Below the pieces are notes generated by a model. It saw nothing but the letters and a program-made list of their open reading frames with translations. It was not told the DNA's origin and did not search any database. Source: Desulfonatronospira thiodismutans ASO3-1 (GTDB lineage Bacteria > Desulfobacterota > Desulfovibrionia > Desulfovibrionales > Desulfonatronovibrionaceae). Taken from it: DNA of 64,000 nt. The DNA lies in NCBI RefSeq assembly GCF_000174435.1, contig NZ_ACJN02000001.1, positions 857,658 to 921,657 on the forward strand, read 5' to 3'. The position numbers and the translations under genes are program-made. Positions 7,994 to 16,337 of this stretch are shown here, piece after piece; position 1 is the first letter of the stretch, and every line of letters begins with the position of its first letter.

Positions 7994-8803
7994 ATGCCTT
8001 TACACACCATTATTCTGCTCAACCTGGCGGCTGTCATGCTGCTTATGCTGGCGGCCTGGATCTTATCCCTCGCCCGGGACAAGGCCTGTGTGGCTGATTC
8101 CTTCTGGGGGGCGGGCTTTGTGCTCATTGCCTGGCTGACCTGGTTCATGGGGCCGGAAACTTTCAGGAGTCTCCTTGTGGCCCTGCTCATCAGCATCTGG
8201 GGGATTCGACTCATTTTACATATTACCCGGCGTAACTGGGGACAGCCTGAAGACAGGCGATACCAGGCCATGCGGGATTACCACGGAGAAAGTTTCCGGT
8301 GGATAAGCCTGTTCAAGGTGTTCATGCTGCAGGGGAGCTTGTTGTGGATTATCGCCCTGGCTCCCCAGGTGGCCCAGGCGTCCCCACGCCCCGGTGAACT
8401 TGTCTGGCTGGACTTTCTGGGAATTTTCATCTGGGCCCTGGGCATGCTGTTCGAAGTTGTGGGTGATTACCAGATGTCACAGTTCAAAAAGGATCCCTCC
8501 AACAGGGGCAGGGTCATGGACAGGGGACTCTGGGGATGGACCCGCCACCCCAACTATTTCGGGGAGTGCCTGGTCTGGTGGGGCATATTCTGTATAGCCC
8601 TTTCGGTACCTGGAGGATGGATGACCATTATCAGCCCCTTACTCATAACCTTCCTCCTGGTCAGAGTTTCAGGGGTGGCCATGCTGGAGAAGGACATGGG
8701 TTCAAGACGCCCGGAATACGAAAACTACAAGAAAAGAGTCAGTGCATTCGTGCCCTGGTTTCCCCTTAAAAATAAAGAAGCAGGAGATCATGAACAGCCA
8801 TAA
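7994..8803 (+). CDS. DUF1295 / steroid 5-alpha-reductase-like membrane protein
   Basis: 269 residues from the ATG at 7994, where family similarity begins (MPLHTIILLNLAAV); an in-frame ATG at 7928 would add 22 unlike residues and neither has a clear Shine-Dalgarno. It has five or six membrane segments. The C-terminal part carries DRGLWGWTRHPNYFGE and the MLEKDMGSRRPEYENYKK tail, typical of the reductase/isoprenylcysteine-methyltransferase-like fold that binds NAD(P)H or SAM. Its stop overlaps the start of the flavoprotein gene by 14 bases, so it is the first gene of a three-gene operon. The likely substrate is a membrane lipid (inference). Confidence 0.85.
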   Translation: MPLHTIILLNLAAVMLLMLAAWILSLARDKACVADSFWGAGFVLIAWLTWFMGPETFRSLLVALLISIWGIRLILHITRRNWGQPEDRRYQAMRDYHGESFRWISLFKVFMLQGSLLWIIALAPQVAQASPRPGELVWLDFLGIFIWALGMLFEVVGDYQMSQFKKDPSNRGRVMDRGLWGWTRHPNYFGECLVWWGIFCIALSVPGGWMTIISPLLITFLLVRVSGVAMLEKDMGSRRPEYENYKKRVSAFVPWFPLKNKEAGDHEQP

Positions 8804-10076
8804 CCAACTTTCCGGTGCAGGCAGCCTCAAAATCGCCGTAATCGGGGGCGGAGCAGCCGGCATGGCGGCATCCTATTACCTGGGCCGCAGGCACAGGGTG
8901 GACCTCTTCGAGGCTGAGCAGATCCTGGGAGGCCACGTGCAGACGGTCATGGCCCCGGACGGTGATGAGCAAAAGATCCCGGTAGATATGGGCTTTATCG
9001 TCTTCAACGATACCAATTACCCCCGCTTTATCCGCTTTCTGCAGGACCTGCAGGTACAATCCGCACCCACGGACATGTCCTTTTCCTACAGTGAATCCCA
9101 TACAGGGTTCGCCTACAGCGGCAGCACACTGTCCGGTCTTTTTGCCCGCAGGGCCAATATCATTGACCCCCGTTTCTGGAGGATGCTTTTTGCAATACGC
9201 AGTTTCTGCAGAAATGTCACCAGGGACCTGCAGGAAGGAAAGCTCACAGGGGGCACCCTGGGCGGATATGTCCGCGACAACAGATACCCAGAAATCCTTA
9301 TGAGCCGCTACCTGGCCCCCATGGTCCGGGCCATCTGGTCCGCCGAGAGCAGCGGCCCCGAGGAATTTCCCCTGGAACGCTTCGCGCAGTTCTTTTTCAA
9401 TCACGGCCTGCTCAGCTTCAGCGGGGGACCTGTATGGCGATATATCCCCGGGGGCAGTCACACTTATGTCCAGGCCTTTGAAAAATCCTTTACCGGCTCC
9501 ATTTACACCTCCTCGCCCGTACAGGCTGTATTCCGGGAAAGCACAGGTCCGGTGCTGCAGGTGCAGGGGCAAAAAATGGAGTATGATGCACTTGTCCTGG
9601 CCTGTCACGCAGACACTGCACTGCAGCTTCTCCAGGACCCGGACCCTGGAGAAACAGCATGCCTGAGTCCCTGGAGATACGCTGCAAATGACGTATTCAT
9701 GCACACGGACGACTCTTTTTTGCCCCACAATACCAGGGCCTGGGCCTGCTGGAACGTCATTTCCCACTCCGGAGACACCCAGGAAAGGGTGAATGTGCAT
9801 TACTGGATGAACAGGCTGCAGCGCTTCCAGGCCCAGAAAAACCACGTGGTCACTCTGAACCCCCGCCGGCCGGTGCCAGCTGAAAAAACATCCAGGCACC
9901 TTAAAATGATGCACCCCCAGTTTACCCGGGACGCCTTAGATGCCCAGGCCCGTTTTGGCCAGCTGCAGGGTGTGCGGGGCACCTATTTTTGCGGCAGCTA
10001 CCATGGTAACGGTTTCCACGAAGATGCTGCCGCGTCCGGGATGCGGGTGGCTGAACTGCTGGGAGCCGAAGTATGA
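8790..10076 (+). CDS. FAD-dependent oxidoreductase of the lipid-modification operon
   Basis: 428 residues. The start at 8790 follows AGCAGGAGATC and sits directly before the FAD-binding Rossmann motif (AVIGGGAAGMAAS), with the ribose-binding Glu at DLFEAE and then GGH. MGFIVFNDTNYP, SFSYSESH and the C-terminal CGSYHGNGFHEDA are characteristic of flavoproteins encoded next to DUF1365 and cyclopropane-synthase-like methyltransferases. In alphaproteobacteria a comparable flavoprotein desaturates a methylated fatty acid on the way to furan fatty acids (Ufa proteins); equivalence here is inference. It overlaps the upstream gene by 14 bases and the downstream gene by ATGA. Confidence 0.88.
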   Translation: MNSHNQLSGAGSLKIAVIGGGAAGMAASYYLGRRHRVDLFEAEQILGGHVQTVMAPDGDEQKIPVDMGFIVFNDTNYPRFIRFLQDLQVQSAPTDMSFSYSESHTGFAYSGSTLSGLFARRANIIDPRFWRMLFAIRSFCRNVTRDLQEGKLTGGTLGGYVRDNRYPEILMSRYLAPMVRAIWSAESSGPEEFPLERFAQFFFNHGLLSFSGGPVWRYIPGGSHTYVQAFEKSFTGSIYTSSPVQAVFRESTGPVLQVQGQKMEYDALVLACHADTALQLLQDPDPGETACLSPWRYAANDVFMHTDDSFLPHNTRAWACWNVISHSGDTQERVNVHYWMNRLQRFQAQKNHVVTLNPRRPVPAEKTSRHLKMMHPQFTRDALDAQARFGQLQGVRGTYFCGSYHGNGFHEDAAASGMRVAELLGAEV

Positions 10077-12124
10077 ACTCCAGGGTTGTGCCTGTAAGCA
10101 TTTCCCATGAAAGGTTTGGGCACAAGAGCCACCGGTTTGAATACAGGTTTATGGTCCTGCTGCTGGACCTGGACGAACTCAAGAGATTAGACGAAAATAC
10201 AAGACTTTTCGGGTTCAACCGCTACAGACCGGCCTGTATATTCCAGAAGGACTACCTCACCCCCGGCCCAGAAAGCATCCGGGACAAACTTGGAAACCTT
10301 CTTCAGTCATATAAGTTCATGACCCTGGATCAAGACTCCAGGGTTCTGCTTCTCACCTGCCCCAGGATCTTCGGACGGGTTTTCAATCCGGTGAGCTTTT
10401 ACTTTATCTTCAGCCCGGCAGGGAAACTGCAGTTAACATTAGCGGAGGTCAACAACACATTCGGAGACAAACATGTATACATCCTGGAGAAATCAGGCCG
10501 GTCCCCGGGGTTTCCGGTACAATTCAAGACACCGAAAAAATTTCATGTATCGCCTTTTTTCGACATCTCGGGGCAGTACCTGTTCAGCTTCAGTGATGTC
10601 CGCAAAGAAATAGATATAGCCATCACCCTTGAAAAAAATCACCGGCCTGCCCTGGAGGCCAGGATGTGGCAGGCGGCCCGGCCAGGGGAACTGACCGACG
10701 GCAATCTTTTAAGCACCTGGATATTTCATCCCCTGGCTTCCAACATGACCTATCCCCGCATCCTGCGCCAGGCCGTCAGCCTTTATTACGGCAAAGGCCT
10801 GCCTGTATTCACCAGGCCAGAGCCGGAAAACCCCCTGACCATCAGGACCATGCAGCAAAAATCAACCATTTTAGACCTTATTGCCAGGAGACTTGTGCTG
10901 GCGAACCTGAAAAAATTCCGCAAGGGACGCCTTGAAATCCAGATGCCAGACAAAACTGTGCACGTATTCGGAGAGGTTGAGCCAGGTCCCTCGTGCCGCA
11001 TGAACATTCATGACCCCCGATTTTTCCGGAAAGTCATCAAAGGCGAGGACGTCGGCCTTGGTGAAGCCTATACCATGGGCATGTGGGATACCGACAACCT
11101 CACCAGGCTCATGGAACTGCTCATTATGAACATGGGCCACCTGTCCTACATGGAGAACTGGGGGGCCGCCGGGAGGATGCTGCACAAAATGCTGGTGCCG
11201 GCCAGAAAGATGATTCCTGACAATGACCCCCGGGGATGCAGACAAAATATCCAGGCCCACTACGACCTGTCCAACGATTTTTTTGCCGGTTTTCTGGACC
11301 CGGGCATGACCTATTCCTGCGCTGTATTCGAAAACCTGCAGGAACTGCGGCAAACAGGTCAACCAGTTTCCCAGAGCCGACTGCAGCAGGCCCAGGAGCG
11401 TAAGTACTCCATGGTGGCCCGGGCAGCCGGCATCAAGCCGGGACAGAGTATCGTGGAGATCGGGTGCGGCTGGGGTGGATTCGCCCTCTTTGCCGCCCGT
11501 GAATTCGACTGCCAGGTAAAGGCAGTGACCATATCCAGGGAACAGTACAATTATGTGCAGCAACAGGTTATCAACCAGGGACTGCAGGACAGAATAGAAG
11601 TAGCCATGGAGGATTACCGCCATATACAAGGGCGCTTTGACGCCCTGGTATCCATTGAAATGCTGGAGGCTGTGGGGCACAAATACCATCCCCGCTTCTT
11701 CCAAAGCGTGGACCGCCTGCTAAGACCCGGGGCAAAAGCCTGCATTCAGAGCATTACCATCCCGGATCAGCGCTATAACACCTACCGTAAAACCCAGGAC
11801 TGGATAAGCACCTATATCTTTCCCGGGGGACTGCTGCCGTCCCTGGACAGGATAAGCAGCGTCCTGGCCCGGCACACCACCCTGGTTATAGCCCAGGTTA
11901 CGGATATAGGTCCTCACTATGCACCCACCCTGGCTGCATGGAGGGAAAAGTTCCTGCAGAACTGGCAGGAAATCAAGAGCCTGTCCCAGTGCTTTGATGA
12001 AGATTTCCGCAGAACATGGGAATATTACTTCTGCATGTGCGAGGCATCATTTGAGCAGCGCCATATCCGCGATCTGCAGATCGTCCTGGACCGGCCCAGG
12101 TACTCACCCGGGAGAATGCGGTGA
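10073..12124 (+). CDS. Fused DUF1365 - cyclopropane-fatty-acid-synthase-like methyltransferase
   Basis: 683 residues joining two proteins that are usually separate. Residues 1-245 are DUF1365 (NRYRPACIF, RVFNPVSFYF, EVNNTFGDKH, TWIFHPLAS). Residues 265-683 are a CfaS/mycolic-acid-synthase-type methyltransferase with SAM loop VEIGCGWGGFALFAA near 463, SIEMLEAVGH near 525, IFPGGLLPS near 582, and YYFCMCEASFEQRHIRD near 655 carrying the Cys typical of the family. The catalytic half should transfer a methyl(ene) group to an unsaturated acyl chain of a phospholipid. The start overlaps the flavoprotein stop (ATGA), with no internal stop or frameshift at the joint. The DUF1365 function is unknown. 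Confidence 0.9.
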   Translation: MNSRVVPVSISHERFGHKSHRFEYRFMVLLLDLDELKRLDENTRLFGFNRYRPACIFQKDYLTPGPESIRDKLGNLLQSYKFMTLDQDSRVLLLTCPRIFGRVFNPVSFYFIFSPAGKLQLTLAEVNNTFGDKHVYILEKSGRSPGFPVQFKTPKKFHVSPFFDISGQYLFSFSDVRKEIDIAITLEKNHRPALEARMWQAARPGELTDGNLLSTWIFHPLASNMTYPRILRQAVSLYYGKGLPVFTRPEPENPLTIRTMQQKSTILDLIARRLVLANLKKFRKGRLEIQMPDKTVHVFGEVEPGPSCRMNIHDPRFFRKVIKGEDVGLGEAYTMGMWDTDNLTRLMELLIMNMGHLSYMENWGAAGRMLHKMLVPARKMIPDNDPRGCRQNIQAHYDLSNDFFAGFLDPGMTYSCAVFENLQELRQTGQPVSQSRLQQAQERKYSMVARAAGIKPGQSIVEIGCGWGGFALFAAREFDCQVKAVTISREQYNYVQQQVINQGLQDRIEVAMEDYRHIQGRFDALVSIEMLEAVGHKYHPRFFQSVDRLLRPGAKACIQSITIPDQRYNTYRKTQDWISTYIFPGGLLPSLDRISSVLARHTTLVIAQVTDIGPHYAPTLAAWREKFLQNWQEIKSLSQCFDEDFRRTWEYYFCMCEASFEQRHIRDLQIVLDRPRYSPGRMR

Positions 12125-12191
12125 TAAACCAGGAAAAATTGATGCAGACAGCTTTGCTTCCGTACTGGTGAAGATTCACCATAATACCGTG

Positions 12192-12353
12192 AGCGGCAAA
12201 GCCGCCCGCTCGCCCCGTGAAACAGACTTTTGTCTCCGCGTAGCGGGTTTCACCGGGGTGAGCAACGAAGTTGCCCGTGCCAAAAAAATCTTCTCCGGCA
12301 CGGGAAGCCTTCAGCTTCACACGGGTGCTCCGCACACACAGTTTTTAAGAATA
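12192..12353 (+). repeat. Family G element, copy G1, carrying D4
   Basis: It shares with 18251-18415 the blocks GCCGCCCGC, GCAACGAAGTTGCC, GTGCCAAAAAAATCTTC, CACGGGAAGCCTTCAG and TCCGCACACA. The family D palindrome lies before GCAACGAAGTTGCC here, but after it in the other copy. Confidence 0.75.
12213..12258 (+). repeat. Family D repeat, copy D4
   Basis: Outer arms CCCCGTGAAAC (12213-12223) and GTTTCACCGGGG (12247-12258). The inner hairpins are AGAC-TTTT-GTCT (12224-12235) and CCGC-GTA-GCGG (12236-12246). Confidence 0.85.
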
Positions 12354-12378
12354 AGTCCTGGAAGGGTTTGCCTGCCTG

Positions 12379-13161
12379 TCACTCAGGATGCTTTGCATGC
12401 TTCCTGCTCCCCTGAAGGACTACTTTCTTCCTGTCCTCTACAGCTTCAAACTCCCGGGAATCGGCCTGACTACAATCCATACAGGCCAGATAAGCCTGGA
12501 CAGCCTGATCCCAGGAGAGATAACTATTGGGTTCAACTCCCTGCTGACTCCGAAACAGTGCCCTGAAATCTTCCAGGGTATCCACGTCTCTTAATTCAGG
12601 CAGAATGTGCGGATTCAGCCCCAGATCCTTCAGCCTGTTCAGGGTGGTCTCCAGCACCCGGGAGGTACTCCAGGGAACATCGCTGAACACACCCGGGAAA
12701 AAAACATCCCTGTGCAGACCCAGGAGATAATATCCGCCGTCCAGAGCCGGACCAAGCACAGCTTTGCAGCTCTCAAGACCTTTTTGAGCCTGCTGTAGAG
12801 TCTCCCGAAACATTTGGGGCACATCAGTGCCGGCAAGTACTACCCGGTCAAAACCCAGTTCAAAGGACTGCTCAAAGGCAGCCCGCATTTTATCGCCGAT
12901 ATTTCCAGGCCCCTGGATAAAATAGTCATTTTCTTCACCCAGCCATGCCCGGTACTTATCAAGTGTACTGTCTGGGTGACAAAAGAGCAGAATGGGCCAG
13001 GACAGTGTCCTGCACGTGGCAAGGGTTGTCTGCACAAAAGAGCGGTAGAGCAAAGCAGCATTGACCTGGCCGATATCTTTGCCCAGCCTGGTCTTGACCC
13101 GCCCCGGAGAAGGGTATTTAAGCATAAGGGCCAGGCAGGCCCTGCTGGAATGCATATTCAA
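12379..13161 (-). CDS. TIGR04282-type glycosyltransferase (DUF2064)
   Basis: 260 residues. ALMLKYPSPGRVKTRLG at the N terminus, VLAGTDVPQM in the middle and GPALDGGYYLLGL followed by VPWST are the hallmark segments of the TIGR04282/DUF2064 family, a small GT-A-like fold often associated with radical-SAM/selenodomain gene sets. The nucleotide-sugar substrate is unknown. No radical SAM neighbour is seen here. The tail beyond about 215 is poorly conserved and basic. It converges on the lipid operon and is separated from it by the family G/D repeat at 12192-12353. Confidence 0.85.
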   Translation of the reverse strand: MNMHSSRACLALMLKYPSPGRVKTRLGKDIGQVNAALLYRSFVQTTLATCRTLSWPILLFCHPDSTLDKYRAWLGEENDYFIQGPGNIGDKMRAAFEQSFELGFDRVVLAGTDVPQMFRETLQQAQKGLESCKAVLGPALDGGYYLLGLHRDVFFPGVFSDVPWSTSRVLETTLNRLKDLGLNPHILPELRDVDTLEDFRALFRSQQGVEPNSYLSWDQAVQAYLACMDCSQADSREFEAVEDRKKVVLQGSRKHAKHPE

Positions 13162-13332
13162 GTCCGCCTATGTTTTGCCAATTAAAAAGCCTGTGCGCAT
13201 GGAAACAATTCCTGGAGACAAATCAAAGGGTTTTGGCAATATACTCCAGGGACTGGACAGCTTTGTGACCAGCCGTGGTTAAAAAGTAGTATTTTTTACG
13301 GTCCTGCTGCAATGTAAAGAGTTACAAATTCC

Positions 13333-14928
13333 TCAAGCAAACTCATTCAGGATATCCAGCTCAAATGGTGATAAAAGGCAAACATCTTTTGCTGAATAAT
13401 TATTGTAAGGATTGACAAGGTAAAGCCCCTGGCTTTGAGAGTAACTTTCTCTGAACTTGAAGAGCCCCTGAAAATCAGATTCTTTAAGCCGACTTTTATA
13501 CTTGATTTCTACAGGAACAGGACCGCGGTCGCAGTTCAGAATTAAATCAACTTCCTGTTGGTTTTTTGTTCGCCAGAATTTCAGCCTCTCCGGGTCGAAT
13601 CCATTTTTTATCAGCTCGGATATTATCACCCCCTCGAATAAAAAGGAGCTGTCCGGCCGCATTTCTGGCGGGTTGAAGTTATTCAGGAAAAAATTTCTTA
13701 CCCCATTGTCTGAAAAATAAATCTTGGGTGTTTTGACCAGCTCCTTGTTGCGATTGGTAAAAAATGCTGTATGCACTGTAATGACAAAGGTTTCCCGCAG
13801 GATTTCCAGATAGTTCTTGGCAGTCTTTTCGCTTATCGAGGCCACTTGAGCCAGTTGACTGTAAAAAATTTCCTGGCCGTGATTTACAGCCAGATGCTGA
13901 ATTAGTGTTTTGGCGTGTTTGATGCGCTCCCAGGCTAAAAAATCCACCAGATCCTTTTTTACATAAAGATCAAAAATTGAAGCAAGAGCTTCCTTTTTTT
14001 CCTGATCCTGAACCTGAGCGACTTCTGGGTAGCCGCCATAGATCATGAACTTTTCAAATTCAGTAAATATCTCAGGAATCAAAGTTTTCAGATTCTTACT
14101 TTTCACCCCTGAAATATTGCTGATTTTTTCCATCAGGTCAATTTGATCAGTAAATTCAAGGTATTCCGCAAAGGACAAAGGATATACTTTGACAATTCGC
14201 TTACGCCCGGCAAGGCTTTCCTGAACACGCTCGTTGATAGCCAGCGAAGATGAACCAGAAGCAAATACCTTTACATCTGGATTATGATCTGCAAGATTTT
14301 TAAGAATCAGGCTTATATCCGAGTACCTTTGAAATTCATCAAGAAAAAGATAAAAACGCTGGTTGTGCTTGGATTGATAACCGTTAAATTTTAGTGACTT
14401 ACTCTAGATATCCTGTCATAAAAAACAAGAAACTTAGACAGGATTAACAGGATGACAGGATAAGCAATCAGCGGCCGGAAGCCTCAGATTGCATTAACCA
14501 TCCAGCACTCACTTTCTTCTGGGATTCATGAGAGCCGGAAAAAAGTGAGTGCTGGAGTGATAACCTTTTGGCCTGGCTTCCGGCCAGGACAAAATAATTT
14601 TTTTCTTTATCCATCTCTTAATCCTGTTAATCCTGTCAAATAGCTCTTTTCTTTATTGGGTTGCGGGCAAAGCCCGGGTTAGAACATTTAAACAATTTTC
14701 ATAAGTACTCACTTTTTCATAGTTGGAGTACTCATCAAGGTCTAAAAACAGCTTGGGGCAATCCTGGGGCAGCCTATTGTAAACTTCCCGTAGCAAGGTT
14801 GTCTTTCCAACCTGCCTGGCTCCAATAAGCAGCGTGATTTTTCTGTTTTTAGTCTGTTCTTCTAAGCTGGCAAAGATTTTGCGTTTTCTATACATCCTTA
14901 CTTTTCCTTTTTTGGATTTATATTCCAA
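13333..14928 (-). pseudogene. AAA_14/DUF4143 ATPase gene split by a family A element
   Basis: The 5' part (14683-14928) encodes a basic start and Walker A LIGARQVGKTTLL, then stops inside the repeat. The 3' part (13333-14390) resumes with FYLFLDEFQRYSD (Walker B), VFASGSSSLAI, YPLSFAEYLEF and the DUF4143 domain, ending in a PVEIKYKS nuclease-like segment. Joining the two halves after removing 14391-14678 gives NCLNVLKFNGYQSKHNQRF without a break, so the gene was intact before insertion. The 3' part could still start at the Met at 14178 and give a 281-residue product lacking the ATPase core. Members of this family are of uncertain function; some have been proposed as antitoxin-like or restriction-linked. 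Confidence 0.9.
14391..14682 (-). mobile_element. Family A element, copy A1, with CTAA at both ends
   Basis: TTAG (CTAA on the minus strand) lies at 14391-14394 and 14679-14682, with 284 bases between. On the minus strand it begins CCCGGGCTTTGCCCGCAACCC (subterminal hairpin GGGCTTTGCCC) and ends AGTAAGTCA. The interior has TGACAGGATTAACAGG, a hairpin GGCCTGGCTTCCGGCCAGG, and an inverted pair built on CCAGCACTCACTTT. No open reading frame is present. Confidence 0.9.
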
Positions 14929-15112
14929 AAAAATTTAGACTATTCCGGAGCAAGCGTCAAGAAAGGTAAGCTATAAAGCAAAGGAACACCTCGCGCGGAG
15001 TAGGCAATAAACTTGGAATCTTACACTTGGTGGTGGTGACATCCCGTTCGGGAATATGGGCCAGATCCTGAAGTCTAAACAGGAAGTCTCTCTTGCTTGT
15101 ATTAAAATATGT

Positions 15113-15141
15113 TTGACAAGGGTTGAGATAGGGGATTATAT
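15113..15141 (+). promoter_or_regulatory. Sigma-70 promoter of the ribbon-helix-helix gene
   Basis: TTGACA (15113-15118), a 17-base spacer and TTATAT (15136-15141), 37 bases upstream of the ATG at 15178. Confidence 0.65.
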
Positions 15142-15177
15142 AGCTATTACTATCCATATTTAACATAGGGATGGAAT

Positions 15178-15408
15178 ATGAAGACAGTTCAAATAACCAT
15201 AGATAAAGAACTGGTCCAGGAAGTGGACCAGATAACCCAACAACTCCGGACAAGTCGCTCCGCCTTCACCAGGAAAGCCCTGCAGGAAGCCCTGGATCGA
15301 TATAAACGTGAACTTCTGGAACAAAAGCACAGACAGGGCTATGAAAAGCACCCGGTAAACTCTGAGGAATTTCCGGGTTGGGAAGAGGAACAGGTCTGGG
15401 TAGATTAG
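15178..15408 (+). CDS. Orphan ribbon-helix-helix (CopG/PemI-like) antitoxin
   Basis: 76 residues. The start MKTVQITIDKELVQEVDQI is the beta-strand and first helix of a ribbon-helix-helix DNA-binding fold, followed by SRSAFTRKALQEAL. The acidic C-terminal tail (EEFPGWEEEQVWVD) is typical of MazE/PemI-like antitoxins and binds a MazF/PemK toxin. AGGGATGGAAT precedes the ATG and a good promoter lies upstream. The toxin gene expected immediately downstream is absent: 26 bases after the stop begins a truncated GGDEF fragment on the other strand. It may still repress its own promoter. Confidence 0.8.
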   Translation: MKTVQITIDKELVQEVDQITQQLRTSRSAFTRKALQEALDRYKRELLEQKHRQGYEKHPVNSEEFPGWEEEQVWVD

Positions 15409-15434
15409 TGAATGTCGAACAATGACCATCCGAT

Positions 15435-15869
15435 TCATCGGTCTTCCGCCATCACCACCCGGTCCCGGCCGGCCTGCTTGCCCCGGTACATAGCCTCATC
15501 CGCATACCTGAGGGTTTCTTCGATTCCTCCTTCAACCTGGTACTGAGACACGCCGAAAGTAGCGGTGACCATGATCTGACAGTCCTGGTAACAGACCGAG
15601 GATCGGGCCATGATCCCGCGGATTTTTTCGCAGGCTGTAGCAGCGGCTTCAAGCCCGGTTTCGGGCAGCAGCAGGATAAATTCCTCTCCACCCCAACGGC
15701 CCACCGCATCAGTCTCCCGCACATTATCCTGCAGCACCTGGGCGAAGGACACCAGCACCTGGTCCCCGCAGTAGTGTCCATAGGTATCGTTGATCTGCTT
15801 AGAATTGTCGATATCGACGATGGCCAGGGAAAAACACCCCTTGTCAGGGTCTGGCCTCGCGTCTGACAT
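15435..15869 (-). pseudogene. Truncated GGDEF (diguanylate cyclase) domain
   Basis: 144 residues with SLAIVDIDNSKQINDTYGH (metal-binding Asp and substrate pocket), GRWGGEEFILLLPE (active-site GGEEF) and the final ADEAMYRGKQAGRDRV. The first strand and helix of the domain (normally D-x-LTGL-x-NRR) and any sensor domain are missing: the homology starts abruptly at residue 8, and upstream on the minus strand no continuation is seen. No Shine-Dalgarno precedes the ATG at 15869. It is read as a 5'-truncated fragment, possibly moved here during the rearrangement that removed the toxin gene next to 15178-15408. Translation as a short isolated domain cannot be excluded. Confidence 0.75.
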
Positions 15870-15956
15870 AATTCACCAAAAAAAGGCTGACAAACTGACT
15901 GAATTATCACTATTTCAGTCAGCATATTCATCCATACTTTATCAATCAGAGTCATC

Positions 15957-16167
15957 ATGTATATAGCACAAAGACAGCTGTCCAATTTCACATATGCGGA
16001 CAGACCGGGCAAAGTCGTGGTCGTCTAAGCCCCGCCAAGCCGGAAAGACAGTCCTTTTGAAAAAATTGCTCGAGTCCATAGAGGATGACATCCTCTTTGT
16101 GAACGGGGATGATGTCGTTGAGGACAAAGTCCGCGTTAGTCCGAAGTTATTTACGTTACTTTATTAA
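15957..16167 (+). pseudogene. AAA_14 ATPase N-terminal remnant with frameshift
   Basis: From the ATG at 15957 the product reads MYIAQRQLSNFTYADRPGKVVVV and then hits TAA near 16026. Shifting frame once continues as PRQAGKTVLLKKLLESIEDD followed by ILFVNGDDVVED to a stop at 16165. Together this is the Walker A region of an AAA_14 ATPase (expected VVVLGPRQAGKT), broken by a one-base frameshift and truncated after about 65 residues, before Walker B. It is a different sequence from the split ATPase gene at 13333-14928. Confidence 0.75.
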
Positions 16168-16301
16168 AAGACCCCCGGCTATGCCCCGGCAGTCCGGTTC
16201 AATAATTTTAAAGGCTGACAAAAGAAAGTTTGAATCGATCAATTCGTGTGCCACTTACATCGGTCATGTCATTTGCTCCTGACCTCTAATGACTTCAAAG
16301 G

Positions 16302-16330
16302 TTGACACATGTAACCAGTGCGGTTACATA
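16302..16330 (+). promoter_or_regulatory. higBA promoter
   Basis: TTGACA (16302-16307), a 17-base spacer and TACATA (16325-16330), 8 bases before the higB ATG at 16338. The transcript may be nearly leaderless or start just before the ATG. Confidence 0.55.
16309..16329. promoter_or_regulatory. Operator palindrome in the higBA promoter
   Basis: ATGTAACC-AGTGC-GGTTACAT is a perfect 8-bp inverted repeat placed between the -35 and -10 boxes. It is the expected kind of site for autorepression by HigA alone or with HigB. Confidence 0.7.
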
Positions 16331-16337
16331 GTCCTGT

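Noticed and set aside
7843-8271. N-terminal extension of the UbiA-like protein to 470 residues
   Set aside because: The extra 143 residues are antisense to the DUF1295 gene and unlike any UbiA start; the ATG at 7842 gives a normal-length enzyme.
8766-9914. Long open frame of 382 codons on the minus strand
   Set aside because: It lies antisense to the flavoprotein gene, which has clear FAD motifs, a ribosome binding site and operon overlaps; the antisense product has no recognisable domain.
13100-13332. Search for tRNA or small RNA genes in this and other gaps
   Set aside because: No cloverleaf with a GGTTCGAATCC-like T arm and no SRP or 6S-like structure was recognised anywhere in the window.
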